A DNA stretch of 13,909 nt from an uncultured Prevotella sp. (GCA_900553285.1 USCX01000028.1:1-13909), one strand, 5' to 3'. Counted from the stretch's first letter, positions 5,343 through 13,907 are shown. The notes: generated from the letters alone by a model not told the origin. Made by a program: numbers and translations.

Positions 5343-7544
5343 TCATTTACTTATGTGGAGCTTCTGCGTCCGCGTGGTCTTGGAATCAGTGGCCTTGACG
5401 ATATAGGTGCCTGGTTCAAGGTTGTTGAGCTCGAGGCTGATGCCTGCCGGGGAGCTGTCGCCTTGGCGATGAAGCACGCGATGCCCGTTTATGTCGTACA
5501 CCATGACGTTAATTTTACCTGTGAAGCCTGTTGTGTTGAGAATGCCGCCCTGCGTGTCCATGGTGACGAGCTTGCCGTCAGTGCCTTGCGTCGGGCGCAT
5601 GATACCTACAATCTGGTTGGGTTTCTGGTAGACGCGGACATAATCGACAAGGTATTGGAACGGCAGTTGGCTGTCGTCGATGGCTCCACCGTTGTTGCCG
5701 CCCAAGGCAAGGTTCAGCAGGATGTATTGGTTGGTGTGGAAAGGATTGTCGACAAGATGCCAAATGCCTTGGTTGACGGTGCGTTCAAGGTCGCAAATGG
5801 TGATGAGTTCGTCGTCAAGGTAAAGTTTGATGGATTCTTCATCCCAATCCATGCGCCAGATGTGGTACTCGTCTTTCCAATTGGGGTTTTGTTTCACCCA
5901 ATAGTTCGTGACCGGGGTGTTGCGCGACTCCCAAATGCCTGCCCATTGTGCTTCCGAACCCCACACGAGGTTAGCCCACGTCATGTCCCGGTAATACTCC
6001 ATCACATCAATTTCTCCCGATGAGGGCCAAGGTCCTGTGACGTTTTCGTTGCCCAACAGCCAGATGGCGGGCCAAGAGCCGCTGATGCAGGGTATCTTGG
6101 CTTTTACTTCCATGCGTCCGTAGCAGAAGTCGTATTTCCCGGACGAGGTGAGGATGGATGAGGTATAGTCTATGTATTCACGCGACTTTTTCCAATCGCT
6201 GCTTCCTGCCTCGTACCATGGGTTCGGGCGGCGTTCCTTACGTGCTTCTATGACAAGGTTGCCATCGATGATTTCCGCGTTGTCGGCCTGATACCATTGG
6301 GCCTCGTTGTTGCGCTGGAAGCCTTCGCCGAGCCCCCATTTCCCGGTATCGACGGCGTCTTCGTCAAATTCGTCGTTCCACACGAGCTGATATTCGGTGG
6401 TGTCTTCTTTCGCCTTGTTGGCTGCCCGTGACAGCTCGTCGGTGGTGGCGGGGACAATTTGCCATGAGGAGGCTGAGCCGTAGTCGCGTGAGTTCCATGT
6501 GACTACCACGCCATAGTTTTGCTGGGCGTGGACGGGATTGCCGCCGGGGGTATATAGCAGGAACGAGGCGTTTTCAAACAAGGGCTCGAGCTCGAAGCTG
6601 CCGTCATCGCCCGGCTCATTTGCTCCTTTGACCTCGCCGGAACCACCCGGCGTGCTGGTTGCCGTGAGATACAGTCCTGTGGCTTTGTTCCGTATCTTAT
6701 AGGTGGGCGTGTCGCCATCCCCGGCAATGAATTCCCAAAGGGCGTTTTCGTCAATGGTCTTGTCGCCCCAGCGTTGGGATGCCCCGGCTGTCGGCTTGGT
6801 GTTGTAGAGGATGCGGCCGTTGCAGTAGTTTGGCCCAGTCGACACTATAAAGTAATAGGTGTTCTCTTTCACCGTGTTTACGGCAGACTTGTATGCTGTG
6901 AGGGCGGCGTCGACCTCGCTGACCGAAGTGGCCTGGTTGACGGCTGCGACGAAACTTTCGCGGGATGAGGCAGGGAAAGTGCCCGGTGCATTCCCCTCGA
7001 CGGATTTCTCGTAAAAAGCCAGAGCTTGGCTCTTGGCCAGTTCGAAGGCTGCGTTGTCAGGGTTGACCTCTTCCAGGCGGAAGAGGTTGCCCGCGTCGGT
7101 GGACACGTTATATGGCGTCAGTTGGTGGCCTTGGTCTGCCAAACACAGGTTTACAAGGTCGCCTTGGGCATCAGCAAGGTTATAGAGCCCGTCTTGGACC
7201 TCGGAGAGGGCGAACCCGGTGCCGGGCTGCTCCTTGGTTGCGGTATAGTATTTGCCAGTAGGCTGGTCTGCCATGAAAAGTCCGCCTTCGCGGTTGAGCA
7301 GATTGAACTTGCCGTCAGACAAGGCGATAAAGCACCAAAGCTGGTTGTCGGCGTAGGTGATGCGGGTTCCGACAAGGTTGGCGTTTTCGCCACAGTTCGT
7401 TATGCTCAGGTTCTCACGTTGGGGCGTTGAAATGCAATACCATATGGTGTCGTTTTCCGTCGTGGGCTTTGGCTGGCTGTCTTGTGCTGTCCCCGTGAAT
7501 GGACAAATGGCAGTCAGAAGTAGAAATAAATTCCTTTTCTTCAT
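5343..7544 (-). CDS. Secreted multidomain GH16 beta-glucanase with T9SS-like sorting domain
   Basis: The protein has 733 residues. A signal peptide (1-20, LFLLLTAICPFTGTAQ) precedes a first beta-rich module (about 24-158), a helical Ala-rich linker (160-228), a second beta-rich module (229-363) and a GH16 catalytic domain (about 383-640, opening YQLVWNDEFDED). A last module (about 660-733) ends LEPGTYIVKATDSKTTRTQK plus LHISK. The catalytic motif GEIDVMEYY gives nucleophile E511, D513 and acid/base E516 in the E-x-D-x-x-E (beta-bulge) form typical of laminarinase-like GH16 members, so the likely substrate is a beta-1,3 or beta-1,3-1,4 glucan. The two beta-rich modules resemble ricin-type beta-trefoils or FN-like carbohydrate-binding modules; this is inferred from repeated W, GLY and NxxxG patterns only. 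The C-terminal module looks like a type IX secretion sorting domain, implying export across the outer membrane. No PUL partners (SusC/SusD) lie beside it. Confidence 0.92.
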   Translation of the reverse strand: MKKRNLFLLLTAICPFTGTAQDSQPKPTTENDTIWYCISTPQRENLSITNCGENANLVGTRITYADNQLWCFIALSDGKFNLLNREGGLFMADQPTGKYYTATKEQPGTGFALSEVQDGLYNLADAQGDLVNLCLADQGHQLTPYNVSTDAGNLFRLEEVNPDNAAFELAKSQALAFYEKSVEGNAPGTFPASSRESFVAAVNQATSVSEVDAALTAYKSAVNTVKENTYYFIVSTGPNYCNGRILYNTKPTAGASQRWGDKTIDENALWEFIAGDGDTPTYKIRNKATGLYLTATSTPGGSGEVKGANEPGDDGSFELEPLFENASFLLYTPGGNPVHAQQNYGVVVTWNSRDYGSASSWQIVPATTDELSRAANKAKEDTTEYQLVWNDEFDEDAVDTGKWGLGEGFQRNNEAQWYQADNAEIIDGNLVIEARKERRPNPWYEAGSSDWKKSREYIDYTSSILTSSGKYDFCYGRMEVKAKIPCISGSWPAIWLLGNENVTGPWPSSGEIDVMEYYRDMTWANLVWGSEAQWAGIWESRNTPVTNYWVKQNPNWKDEYHIWRMDWDEESIKLYLDDELITICDLERTVNQGIWHLVDNPFHTNQYILLNLALGGNNGGAIDDSQLPFQYLVDYVRVYQKPNQIVGIMRPTQGTDGKLVTMDTQGGILNTTGFTGKINVMVYDINGHRVLHRQGDSSPAGISLELNNLEPGTYIVKATDSKTTRTQKLHISK

Positions 7545-7591
7545 GCAAAGTGAGTTTAGATGATAGGAGGTCGCAATGTATGTTTTGTCTG

Positions 7592-7599
7592 CAAAGATA
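7592..7599 (-). promoter_or_regulatory. -7 promoter element of the GH16 gene
   Basis: TATCTTTG on the minus strand matches TAnnTTTG exactly, 47 bp upstream of the GH16 start codon. It predicts a leader of about 40 nt. A -33 element is not obvious. Confidence 0.55.
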
Positions 7600-7785
7600 C
7601 GTTTTTTCCCCTAGCGGTCAGTCTTTCCGGAATGAAAAAGTTTGTGGTGGCTTCCATTCAATACGTGAACCGGGCGTGACGTGGTGTAGCCGGGAAGGGG
7701 AAAGGGAATGAAAGGCTGAATGTAAAAATACGCTGTGAGGTAGAAAAAAGCCGTGTCGCGGGGTACACAATTGGAATAAAAACCT

Positions 7786-7793
7786 TAACTTTG
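7786..7793 (+). promoter_or_regulatory. -7 promoter element of the YtxH/holin-like operon
   Basis: TAACTTTG matches TAnnTTTG exactly, 51 bp before the ATG at 7845. A small hairpin (GTGCC...GGCAC) lies in the predicted leader near 7798-7813. Together with the GH16 promoter it makes the 300-bp gap 7545-7844 a divergent promoter region; nothing else was recognised in that gap. Confidence 0.5.
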
Positions 7794-7844
7794 AAGCGTG
7801 CCTTTTGGGGCACAGATTGTTTCATACTAAAAAATGATTGAATT

Positions 7845-8048
7845 ATGAAAGGATTAAGTATTTTGGCTGCTTTCTTAGGCGGCGCAGCTGTGGGAGCCGC
7901 ATGTGGTATCCTGTTCGCTCCGGAGAAGGGCGAAGACACGCGTTCGAAGATTGCCGAGGCCATCCGCAAAAGGGGCATCAAGCTGAACAGCAAGGAAATG
8001 GAAAGCTTGGTGGACGACATCGCCGACGAATTGTCTACGTCTAATTAA
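7845..8048 (+). CDS. YtxH-like small membrane protein
   Basis: This 67-residue protein has one glycine/alanine-rich transmembrane segment (about 5-25, ILAAFLGGAAVGAACGILFAP), directly followed by the APEKGEDTRSKI signature and an amphipathic charged helix. This is the layout of YtxH-domain proteins, which have a hydrophobic anchor, the A-P-x-x-G turn and a helical cytosolic tail. Family members are often stress-induced, but their biochemical function is not known. It is the first gene of a three-gene cluster; its stop lies 9 nt before the next start. Confidence 0.88.
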   Translation: MKGLSILAAFLGGAAVGAACGILFAPEKGEDTRSKIAEAIRKRGIKLNSKEMESLVDDIADELSTSN

Positions 8049-8057
8049 ACAGCGCCT

Positions 8058-8420
8058 GTGTTATCCAGTAATAAGAACATAGACAGCCTGCAAGAGCTGC
8101 TGCGGGAGGTGATGACCTACGTCCGGTTGCAGAAGCGCTATGTCCGGCTGGATATAGTAGAGAAACTGACAGTGTTGCTCGCTGCCCTCACGTTGGGAGC
8201 TATCCTCTTTTTGTTGGGAGGCATCGTCGTTCTGTTCCTTTCTTACATGTGCGTAGTGGCCTTGAGCGATTGTATGGAAAGCGAAGTGGCAGCCTGCGCT
8301 GTGGTCTGCACCGCATGGGCCGTGGTGGCCATCGTGGTTTATCTCCTGCGGAAACGGCTTATTTTCAATCCTATTGCTTCGCACGTGGCAAAGTTGTTCG
8401 CCGAACGTGGGGCACCTTAA
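8058..8420 (+). CDS. Holin-superfamily-III-like (DUF1469-type) inner-membrane protein
   Basis: The 120-residue protein has a short helical N-terminus (SLQELLREVMTYVRLQKRYV, then RLDIVEKL), two hydrophobic helices (about 38-70 and 76-98) and a basic C-terminal tail (LLRKRLIFNPIASHVAKLF). This matches the pattern of the so-called phage holin family / Holin-X proteins found with YtxH genes in Bacteroidetes chromosomes. They are not phage genes in this context, and their role is unknown. The start is GTG at 8058: the in-frame TAA of the previous gene is at 8046-8048, and the conserved amphipathic segment needs this start. An internal ATG at 8113 is less likely. It is co-transcribed with its neighbours, with gaps of 9 and 13 nt. 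Confidence 0.85.
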   Translation: MLSSNKNIDSLQELLREVMTYVRLQKRYVRLDIVEKLTVLLAALTLGAILFLLGGIVVLFLSYMCVVALSDCMESEVAACAVVCTAWAVVAIVVYLLRKRLIFNPIASHVAKLFAERGAP

Positions 8421-8433
8421 TTTCGTGAAGCGT

Positions 8434-8703
8434 ATGCAAGTGAACCGTCAGGAAAAAACGTTGGACTCTCTCGAAGCGGTCATCGCAGCCAAAGCCGAAG
8501 TCAGACAAGCTCTTGCCGACAGCCGTGCGCGTATGGGAGAGCAGGTGAAGAGTCTCTTCGCACCTGCCGACACCTCCCAAGGCAAGACGGGAAAGTGGAT
8601 GGGCTATGTCGAACGGAGTATCGCCATTTATGACGGCGCCATGTTCGGCATCCGGATAATCCGCCGTTTGCGGCAGTTGCGGCTGTTCAACAGGCGGCGG
8701 TGA
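8434..8703 (+). CDS. Small basic protein of unknown function, third gene of the cluster
   Basis: This 89-residue protein starts MQVNRQEKTLDSLEAVIAAK. It has an amphipathic helical N-terminal half, a Pro/Gly-containing middle (LFAPADTSQGKTGKW) and a strongly basic C-terminus (IRIIRRLRQLRLFNRRR). No transmembrane helix is clear, although IAIYDGAMFGIRII is mildly hydrophobic. ATG 8434 was chosen 13 nt after the previous stop; GTG 8425 in the same frame is an alternative. Its position behind YtxH and holin-like genes and before a terminator suggests the three act together at the inner membrane. The basic tail could bind lipid headgroups (inference). Confidence 0.75.
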   Translation: MQVNRQEKTLDSLEAVIAAKAEVRQALADSRARMGEQVKSLFAPADTSQGKTGKWMGYVERSIAIYDGAMFGIRIIRRLRQLRLFNRRR

Positions 8704-8730
8704 CGTCCGCGTGGGAGAAAAGGTCAAGCG

Positions 8731-8772
8731 AGGGGGATGTGTCCGGAGAAGGAACGTCCCCTTCGTATTTTT
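8731..8772 (+). terminator. Intrinsic terminator of the YtxH/holin-like operon
   Basis: AGGGGGATGT (8731-8740) pairs with ACGTCCCCTT (8754-8763) over 10 bp including two G-U pairs, with a 13-nt loop, followed by CGTATTTTT. It lies 27 nt after the stop of the last gene in the cluster. Confidence 0.8.
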
Positions 8773-9412
8773 GTCGGTCTGTGTGTCATGTGCATTTCGA
8801 TGAGGTCGGGTGTAAGCCGGTCGCCCGGCGCGTTAACCGCCCGTCACGGTATGTGGCGTTATGCGGGATGGCTTCGTGGGGATGTGCGGCCGTGTCTTTT
8901 TGCCTTGCGGCCGCGCGCCCGGGCGTCGCTTTACCAGAGGGCGCTCTGCCCATAAGCCCGGTTGTCTTTTGGGGCAAGTTCTTCGTTTTTTTTCGTGTGT
9001 GTGACAATGTAACCTCACCCTATCTTCTTTTATTTGTTCTTACTTATTATCCATTCTTGTATATATCTTTTGTGTGTATAGTCGGCCAGGGGGTATGACC
9101 GGGCGTACTGAGGAGCTGTCGTTTCCTGCGAGGGGTTAGGATGAACGGACGAAGGGAGGCCGGCTTCCGAATTGGTCGTTTTTTATAACTGTCTCATAAT
9201 GAAATGACTTTGTGCGTACCTTATGAGGCGGGGTGTGCCCGCCGGAGGTGATGCCTTGTGCCTGTTGATACACGCAAGTGGCAGAAGGATAGTTCCTTGT
9301 GTGTGACCGTATGACAACGCCTCGCATGTCGGCAGCGAAGCGGGCATGCGCCGTGTAGCGGAGGATGAACAAAATGGGACGTAGGATGTGGATTCATTAG
9401 CGGGTGGAAAGA
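8773..9412. other. Long intergenic region without a convincing gene
   Basis: Frames here on both strands are short and of poor coding character. G+C-rich halves (8810-8970 and 9080-9412) flank an A/T- and pyrimidine-rich core (about 9000-9075). Visible structure includes a GCGGCC/GGCCGC pair around 8886-8913, a T8 run at 8987-8994 preceded by a weak TGCCC/GGGCA stem, a GGCGGG-GTGTG-CCCGCC hairpin near 9227-9243, and CGCATG/CATGCG arms near 9323-9350. No clear terminator for the 9413-13777 gene was found. It could hold an sRNA or a degraded dispersed repeat; neither is shown. Confidence 0.4.
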
Positions 9413-12400
9413 TTAAGGCGCTTTCTTCCCGTTGTTATTCTTGTCTTTCTTCAGCCAGCGGAACATGTCGCCAAAGCGGATGAAATCGCGTTTAAGCTGC
9501 AAGCCGATGCCTTGCGTCGTGAGTGATGATTTGGTAAAATAACGGTCGTTCGACTCGCTGTACGCTTTCAGGCTGATGTTCCCGTTGGGAGTCAGAAGCC
9601 ACTGGATGTCGAAGTCGCCGACGAAACCGGTCGAGTAGGCTGCGCGGTCGCGGTAACCGAAGTTTCCGTTAATGAGCAAGCGGTTGTTGAGCAGGCGGCC
9701 GCTGAGAAGTCCTTCCACTTCCATGTCGCTCCAACCCACTTCGCCGGTACTCAGGTTGGTGCCGAACGACCAGTTCGACGAGCCGATAGCGTTCGAGATG
9801 ATGTTGTTGAGTTGTCCGGTCAACGTGTTTGACAAGAATGATTTCATGGCTACCGACGACTGGCTCTGGGTGGAAGCTGTGGCCGTCGCCCCGTAGTCGT
9901 AGGTATAGAACCGGCCTACGCTCAGGAGGTAGATGATCTGCATGTTCATGTCCTCTTCGGTGCTGATGATGCTGCGTACCATTTGTTTTTCGTCTTCGTT
10001 CACCGTGGGCAGGTCGAGGTCGAAAGAGAGCTGAGGGGCGCTGACTTTTCCGTTGACATTGAGCAGGCAGTTGACGCGCACTGTGCTGTTTGAGAAATTG
10101 GAGCCGATGTTCAGGTCGGCCAGTGAGGCCGAATTGACCGTGTAGACGGCTTGCAGGTTAAGGTCGCTGTTGCCCGGGTCGCCGACAAACGTGATGGAAC
10201 TGCCGGGCTGGATGGTGAATTCCTTGCGGATGAGGTCTTGCAGGCTGAGCTTGTAGGTGCCGCGTCGGACGTTGTATGATCCGAAGAGCTGGAAGTCGCC
10301 CTTGTTGTAGAACGAGGCGCGGATGGCCCCCTCGCCGTTGAGGTCGATGGCGTCGCCGGAGTTCTCGTCCATCAGCACGCGCGCTGAGGCGTCGGGAGTC
10401 ATGTCGATGAGAAAGTTCAGCCGGATGTCCGTCTTGGTTGCCGCAGGTTCTGGCAGGAGGTTGGGTGCGGGACTGTCCTTTGCCGTGTCGAGAAGATTGC
10501 GGTCGCGGAAGGTGATGAGCTGGCTGCTGTTGGTCGTTTCCGGACGGTTGAGAATATAGGTGATCTGCGTGCCGCGCTCAGGCCGCACATTGATGTCGGC
10601 CGAGAACGACCCGGGATGGCCCTCCATGTGCATGCTTCCCGTGACATAGGCTGTCGAGTAGAACGGCATGTCGAGCTCTTTCGGCCGGTCGTAGGCTTTT
10701 AAGTCCTGGGCATGGAGCGAGAAGTCGTAATTCAGGTCGTGAAGATGGTTGTGGCGCAGTGCCCCCTGTCCGTAGCCCCGTCCTCCTTCGGAGTCGGTCA
10801 GTCGGATGTCATATATGTTGAAGCTCCCCGGGCGGATGATGACGGAGTCGCTTTCGATGGTGTAGTCCACTCCGGTCGGTACTACGCGGCAGTCCATATG
10901 GACCGCCTGTTTCCCTTCGAGGTCGAGCTGTTTGAACGGACCGTAAAGGCGCAGGTCGCCAGAGGCTCGTCCGCTCATGTTTGTGAAAATCCCGTCGAGG
11001 TAGCGGTTAATGAACTGTATGTTCGTGTTGTTCGTCTGGAAACGCAGGTCGAGGCCTTTGCGTTTGGGAGAGATGTGGCCGTTGATGTACGTCTGGCTCA
11101 GTCCGCGTTCAGCCATGATGGCCGCTATGTCAATCTGGTTCTCTTTTGAGTTCCAGCGGGCTTCGGCCGCCATCGAACCCATCGGGGCTTGGTTGAAGCG
11201 GAAGTCGGAGATGTCGAGGCGCGACATGACATGAGGGTCGTCGAGTGTATTCGTAAGAAAGACATGTCCCGTGGCGCGTCCGGCGAAGTCTACGGCGTGA
11301 AAATTGATGAGGTCCATGATGTAGCCTACCTCGATGTCTTTCAGCGTGACAGCCAGCGTGTCGTTCTTGCTGTGTTCCAGATTCCCCTGCAGGCTGAGCT
11401 GTTGGTTCTTGTGACTCAGGTTGAAGTGATGGATGTGCAGTCGTTTTTGCGCCCAGTTGAGCCGGCCCTGTCCGACGTTCCACAGCGTGTCGTTGATGTA
11501 CACACGTCCCGGAAGGAGGTCGACGCTCACCTCACGCTGTTCGGGGGTGAAGCGGTGGAAGTCGGATATGAAATGAACGTCTCCCCTGTATTTCTGTTCG
11601 TTGCTGTCGGTCCATGTGAGGTCTGACATGACGCTGTCGCCCGACGCGAGCAACTCGACAGAGGTTCTGACGTCGGAGTTTTTCATGGGCTTTGTGGCCT
11701 GAACGACGGCCCGAGCCTGACGGCCATCTCCACGGCCGTAGATTTTCACATCGTTAATGTCTGTTTCCCCGACGCTCAGCCCGCGTGTGTGGGCTGAAAG
11801 GGAGAATGACTTCTGTTCGGTCCAATAGCCCTGCGCCGTAAAGGGGTGGTTGAGTGTCACGGGCAGATTGAAGAGCTTGCTGAGCCACCGGGTATTTGTG
11901 ATGTGCAGATTGAACCGTCCGTTTGACACGGGAGGCACCGGGCCCAGCGAAGAGGGGAACAACGTGGGCAGGTAGGGACTAAGATAGGAGGTGACGTGCG
12001 GAATGCTTTCCTGGAGCGAGTGGGTGCCAAGGTAGTCCGCTTGTGCGAAATCACTGTGTAGCCTGATGTAATGGCGGCCTTGTTTCGTGCCGGCTTCAAT
12101 AAGCAGGGAGTCGAGCGTGCAGAGGGTGTCCGGAGTCTCCATGCGGAGATTCTTCAGGCAGAGCGTTCCGGTGGCCCGTGACCAGGTCCCACCTTTCAAA
12201 GAGGCGGAGAGGTGTCCGGCGAATACCGTAGAGGCGTATTGAGGCGTCCAGCCCAAGGCGTGAGGGGCGCATCGTGGCACGTCGGCCGTGACTTCGAGAG
12301 CATCAAGTGGGTCTGGCAGTGCGGCTACGCCGTGGATTGAAAGACGCAGGTTGGGATCGTCCGTTTCCAGTTTGGTCCGGATGCGTTTTCCATCCCAAGT

Positions 12401-13777
12401 GCCGGCCAGTGTGATGTGCCGGTAGTTGTAGTGGTTGAAGCGGAACTGGCTGACCTGGCCTTTTACAGAGAGGTTCTTGCGTCCTTTGCCGACGACGCTG
12501 AGGTCGAAAGCGATGTTTCCGAAGCGGGTTGTGTCGGCCAGCACACGGCCCAAGTCGAATGACCGCGTGCGGAGCTGGGCTGCATATTCCCCTTGGGCGT
12601 AGTTTCCGTTTCCAGTCAGTTCGCCGGCGTCAGTGGTCAGTTTGCCGTCGAAATCCATCCTTTTCTGTGCATAAGAGGCCCGGCCCGTAAGGGTGAAGCG
12701 CCCTATCCGTTCCACTTCCGGCGGGAGAGGCTTCGTGCTCATCCGGGCTGTGGCTTTCGCTATGAACAGCGGGTCGGCGCTTAGTCTGAGCCGGGTGACG
12801 TCTATGCGTTCATGCGGCGAGCGGGTGAGTGTAACGTGAGCTGACAGGGAAAACAAGCCGTCGGTGCTTTGCAGACGGGTCTGCGTGAAAGTCCAGTGTG
12901 AGGGGCTTAGGTTGAATTGGGACGAGACATGGAAGGCGAGGTCGTCTGCCTGTTTGTTTTGTGGGAGTAAGAAAGTGAGGTCAGAGAGCGAGATATGGCT
13001 GCGTTGAAGAGTTCCCCTCACGCGGAGTGTTGACAGGAAGCGCTTCATGTCGTATGTGAGCGACAGGTTGTTCTGTTCAAAATTACTGTTCGGCAATTCA
13101 ACTTTCACTCCGGCCACGAAGCAATGGCTGCGGTCTGCGGCCAGGCGCAGGGTCAGTCGCTTGATCTGCAGGCCGCTTTGCTCGTTGAGGCTCATGTGGC
13201 GGACGCGCAGGTTGAGCGAGTCTTCGGTGAGAACTTTCAGGCTGATACTTGCATCCAAGTCCTTTATCCGGAGGTGATTCATGTCGATGGTCGGGCCTTT
13301 TCTTGGCATGAATGTGCGTTCCCAGCTGATGTTGGAGCGTCGTATGATGAGTGAGTTGATGCGCAGGTCGAGAGGCGTTTTTTTGTCCGTCTTTTTACTT
13401 TTGAAAGCATCGAGAACGAACTGGAAATTGGGCGCTGCGTTCTCATGCTGTTGCACGAGGCGTACGTCGAGGTCAAGGAGAGAAATCGTGTGCAGTACGA
13501 TGCGTTTATCGAGGAGAAGCGACCTGAGGTCGATTTTAGCGGAGATAAGTCGGCTTGTTAACATCGGGCGGTGCTGCTGGTCGTCGAGACGGACATCATG
13601 AAGCATGACGCGATTGAAAAGTCCGATTTCGAGGTCGCCGACGTCAACGTGAGTATGGAGCTTCTCGCTTAACATGCGTGTGGCCACTCCGGTGAGGAAG
13701 GCCCGGCTGACAGGCAGGTTGAGCGCAGCATACAATAACACGTAGGCGCCGATGAGTACGCCCACGAGAATCTGCAT
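9413..13777 (-). CDS. TamB-like translocation and assembly protein (DUF490 family)
   Basis: This 1454-residue protein has an N-terminal signal anchor (QILVGVLIGAYVLLYAALNL), a long AsmA/TamB-like region of repeated amphipathic beta-strands (about 45-1000), and a C-terminal TamB domain (about 1020-1440). The latter is recognised from the GEGAIRASFYNKGDF, GSYNVRRGTYKLSLQDL, ITFVGDPGNSDLNLQAVY and QMVRSIISTEEDMNMQIIYL segments, which are characteristic of the family. TamB proteins span the periplasm and are implicated in outer-membrane protein assembly and phospholipid transport. In Bacteroidetes they work with a BamA/TamA-like partner, not present here. Length is typical for Bacteroidetes, longer than the E. 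coli protein. The start at 13777 is the only candidate: the upstream in-frame stretch has no ATG, GTG or TTG. An A8 tract lies immediately upstream of the start. It appears to be a single-gene unit. Confidence 0.95.
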   Translation of the reverse strand: MQILVGVLIGAYVLLYAALNLPVSRAFLTGVATRMLSEKLHTHVDVGDLEIGLFNRVMLHDVRLDDQQHRPMLTSRLISAKIDLRSLLLDKRIVLHTISLLDLDVRLVQQHENAAPNFQFVLDAFKSKKTDKKTPLDLRINSLIIRRSNISWERTFMPRKGPTIDMNHLRIKDLDASISLKVLTEDSLNLRVRHMSLNEQSGLQIKRLTLRLAADRSHCFVAGVKVELPNSNFEQNNLSLTYDMKRFLSTLRVRGTLQRSHISLSDLTFLLPQNKQADDLAFHVSSQFNLSPSHWTFTQTRLQSTDGLFSLSAHVTLTRSPHERIDVTRLRLSADPLFIAKATARMSTKPLPPEVERIGRFTLTGRASYAQKRMDFDGKLTTDAGELTGNGNYAQGEYAAQLRTRSFDLGRVLADTTRFGNIAFDLSVVGKGRKNLSVKGQVSQFRFNHYNYRHITLAGTWDGKRIRTKLETDDPNLRLSIHGVAALPDPLDALEVTADVPRCAPHALGWTPQYASTVFAGHLSASLKGGTWSRATGTLCLKNLRMETPDTLCTLDSLLIEAGTKQGRHYIRLHSDFAQADYLGTHSLQESIPHVTSYLSPYLPTLFPSSLGPVPPVSNGRFNLHITNTRWLSKLFNLPVTLNHPFTAQGYWTEQKSFSLSAHTRGLSVGETDINDVKIYGRGDGRQARAVVQATKPMKNSDVRTSVELLASGDSVMSDLTWTDSNEQKYRGDVHFISDFHRFTPEQREVSVDLLPGRVYINDTLWNVGQGRLNWAQKRLHIHHFNLSHKNQQLSLQGNLEHSKNDTLAVTLKDIEVGYIMDLINFHAVDFAGRATGHVFLTNTLDDPHVMSRLDISDFRFNQAPMGSMAAEARWNSKENQIDIAAIMAERGLSQTYINGHISPKRKGLDLRFQTNNTNIQFINRYLDGIFTNMSGRASGDLRLYGPFKQLDLEGKQAVHMDCRVVPTGVDYTIESDSVIIRPGSFNIYDIRLTDSEGGRGYGQGALRHNHLHDLNYDFSLHAQDLKAYDRPKELDMPFYSTAYVTGSMHMEGHPGSFSADINVRPERGTQITYILNRPETTNSSQLITFRDRNLLDTAKDSPAPNLLPEPAATKTDIRLNFLIDMTPDASARVLMDENSGDAIDLNGEGAIRASFYNKGDFQLFGSYNVRRGTYKLSLQDLIRKEFTIQPGSSITFVGDPGNSDLNLQAVYTVNSASLADLNIGSNFSNSTVRVNCLLNVNGKVSAPQLSFDLDLPTVNEDEKQMVRSIISTEEDMNMQIIYLLSVGRFYTYDYGATATASTQSQSSVAMKSFLSNTLTGQLNNIISNAIGSSNWSFGTNLSTGEVGWSDMEVEGLLSGRLLNNRLLINGNFGYRDRAAYSTGFVGDFDIQWLLTPNGNISLKAYSESNDRYFTKSSLTTQGIGLQLKRDFIRFGDMFRWLKKDKNNNGKKAP

Positions 13778-13815
13778 TATTTTTTTTAGTCGCTTGATAG
13801 GTTCGAATTTGAGGG

Positions 13816-13823
13816 CAAAGATA
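13816..13823 (-). promoter_or_regulatory. -7 promoter element of the TamB-like gene
   Basis: TATCTTTG on the minus strand matches TAnnTTTG exactly, 38 bp before the ATG. A -33 TTTG is not present at 19-21 bp; the hairpin arm 13841-13870 occupies that position. Confidence 0.55.
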
Positions 13824-13840
13824 GCGAAAGGCGAGCGGAG

Positions 13841-13870
13841 AGCCTCAGAAAAAACCGTTTTTCTGAGGCT
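13841..13870. repeat. 13-bp perfect inverted repeat upstream of the TamB-like gene
   Basis: AGCCTCAGAAAAA (13841-13853), loop ACCG, TTTTTCTGAGGCT (13858-13870). It could act as a leader hairpin or terminator for transcripts from further upstream, or as an operator overlapping the -33 region of the proximal promoter. The A/T half next to the loop is unusual for a classical terminator, and no T-run follows the stem. Confidence 0.7.
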
Positions 13871-13899
13871 GGCCCGAGCCGCCTCCTGTCCTCGGGGAA

Positions 13900-13907
13900 C
13901 AAAGATA
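13900..13907 (-). promoter_or_regulatory. Second, distal -7-like element upstream of the TamB-like gene
   Basis: A second exact TATCTTTG lies 84 bp upstream of the first on the same strand, near the window edge. If it is active, its transcript would pass through the 13-bp hairpin before reaching the coding region. Confidence 0.35.

Noticed and set aside
5304..6023. A 239-codon plus-strand frame opposite the GH16 gene
   Set aside because: It is antisense to the catalytic and C-terminal domains of a clear GH16 protein, with no independent signal, RBS or family resemblance.
8058..8420. Prophage remnant suggested by holin similarity
   Set aside because: No lysin, structural, integrase or other phage gene is nearby. 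This holin-like family is a usual chromosomal neighbour of YtxH genes in Bacteroidetes.
8700..9098. A 132-codon plus-strand frame after the small-membrane-protein operon
   Set aside because: It begins inside the stop of the preceding gene, runs through its terminator, and has poor composition (Cys/Phe-rich, no family resemblance).
9136..9372. A 78-codon minus-strand frame just after the TamB-like gene
   Set aside because: No recognisable domain, unbalanced composition and no clear start context. It is kept only as part of the intergenic region note.
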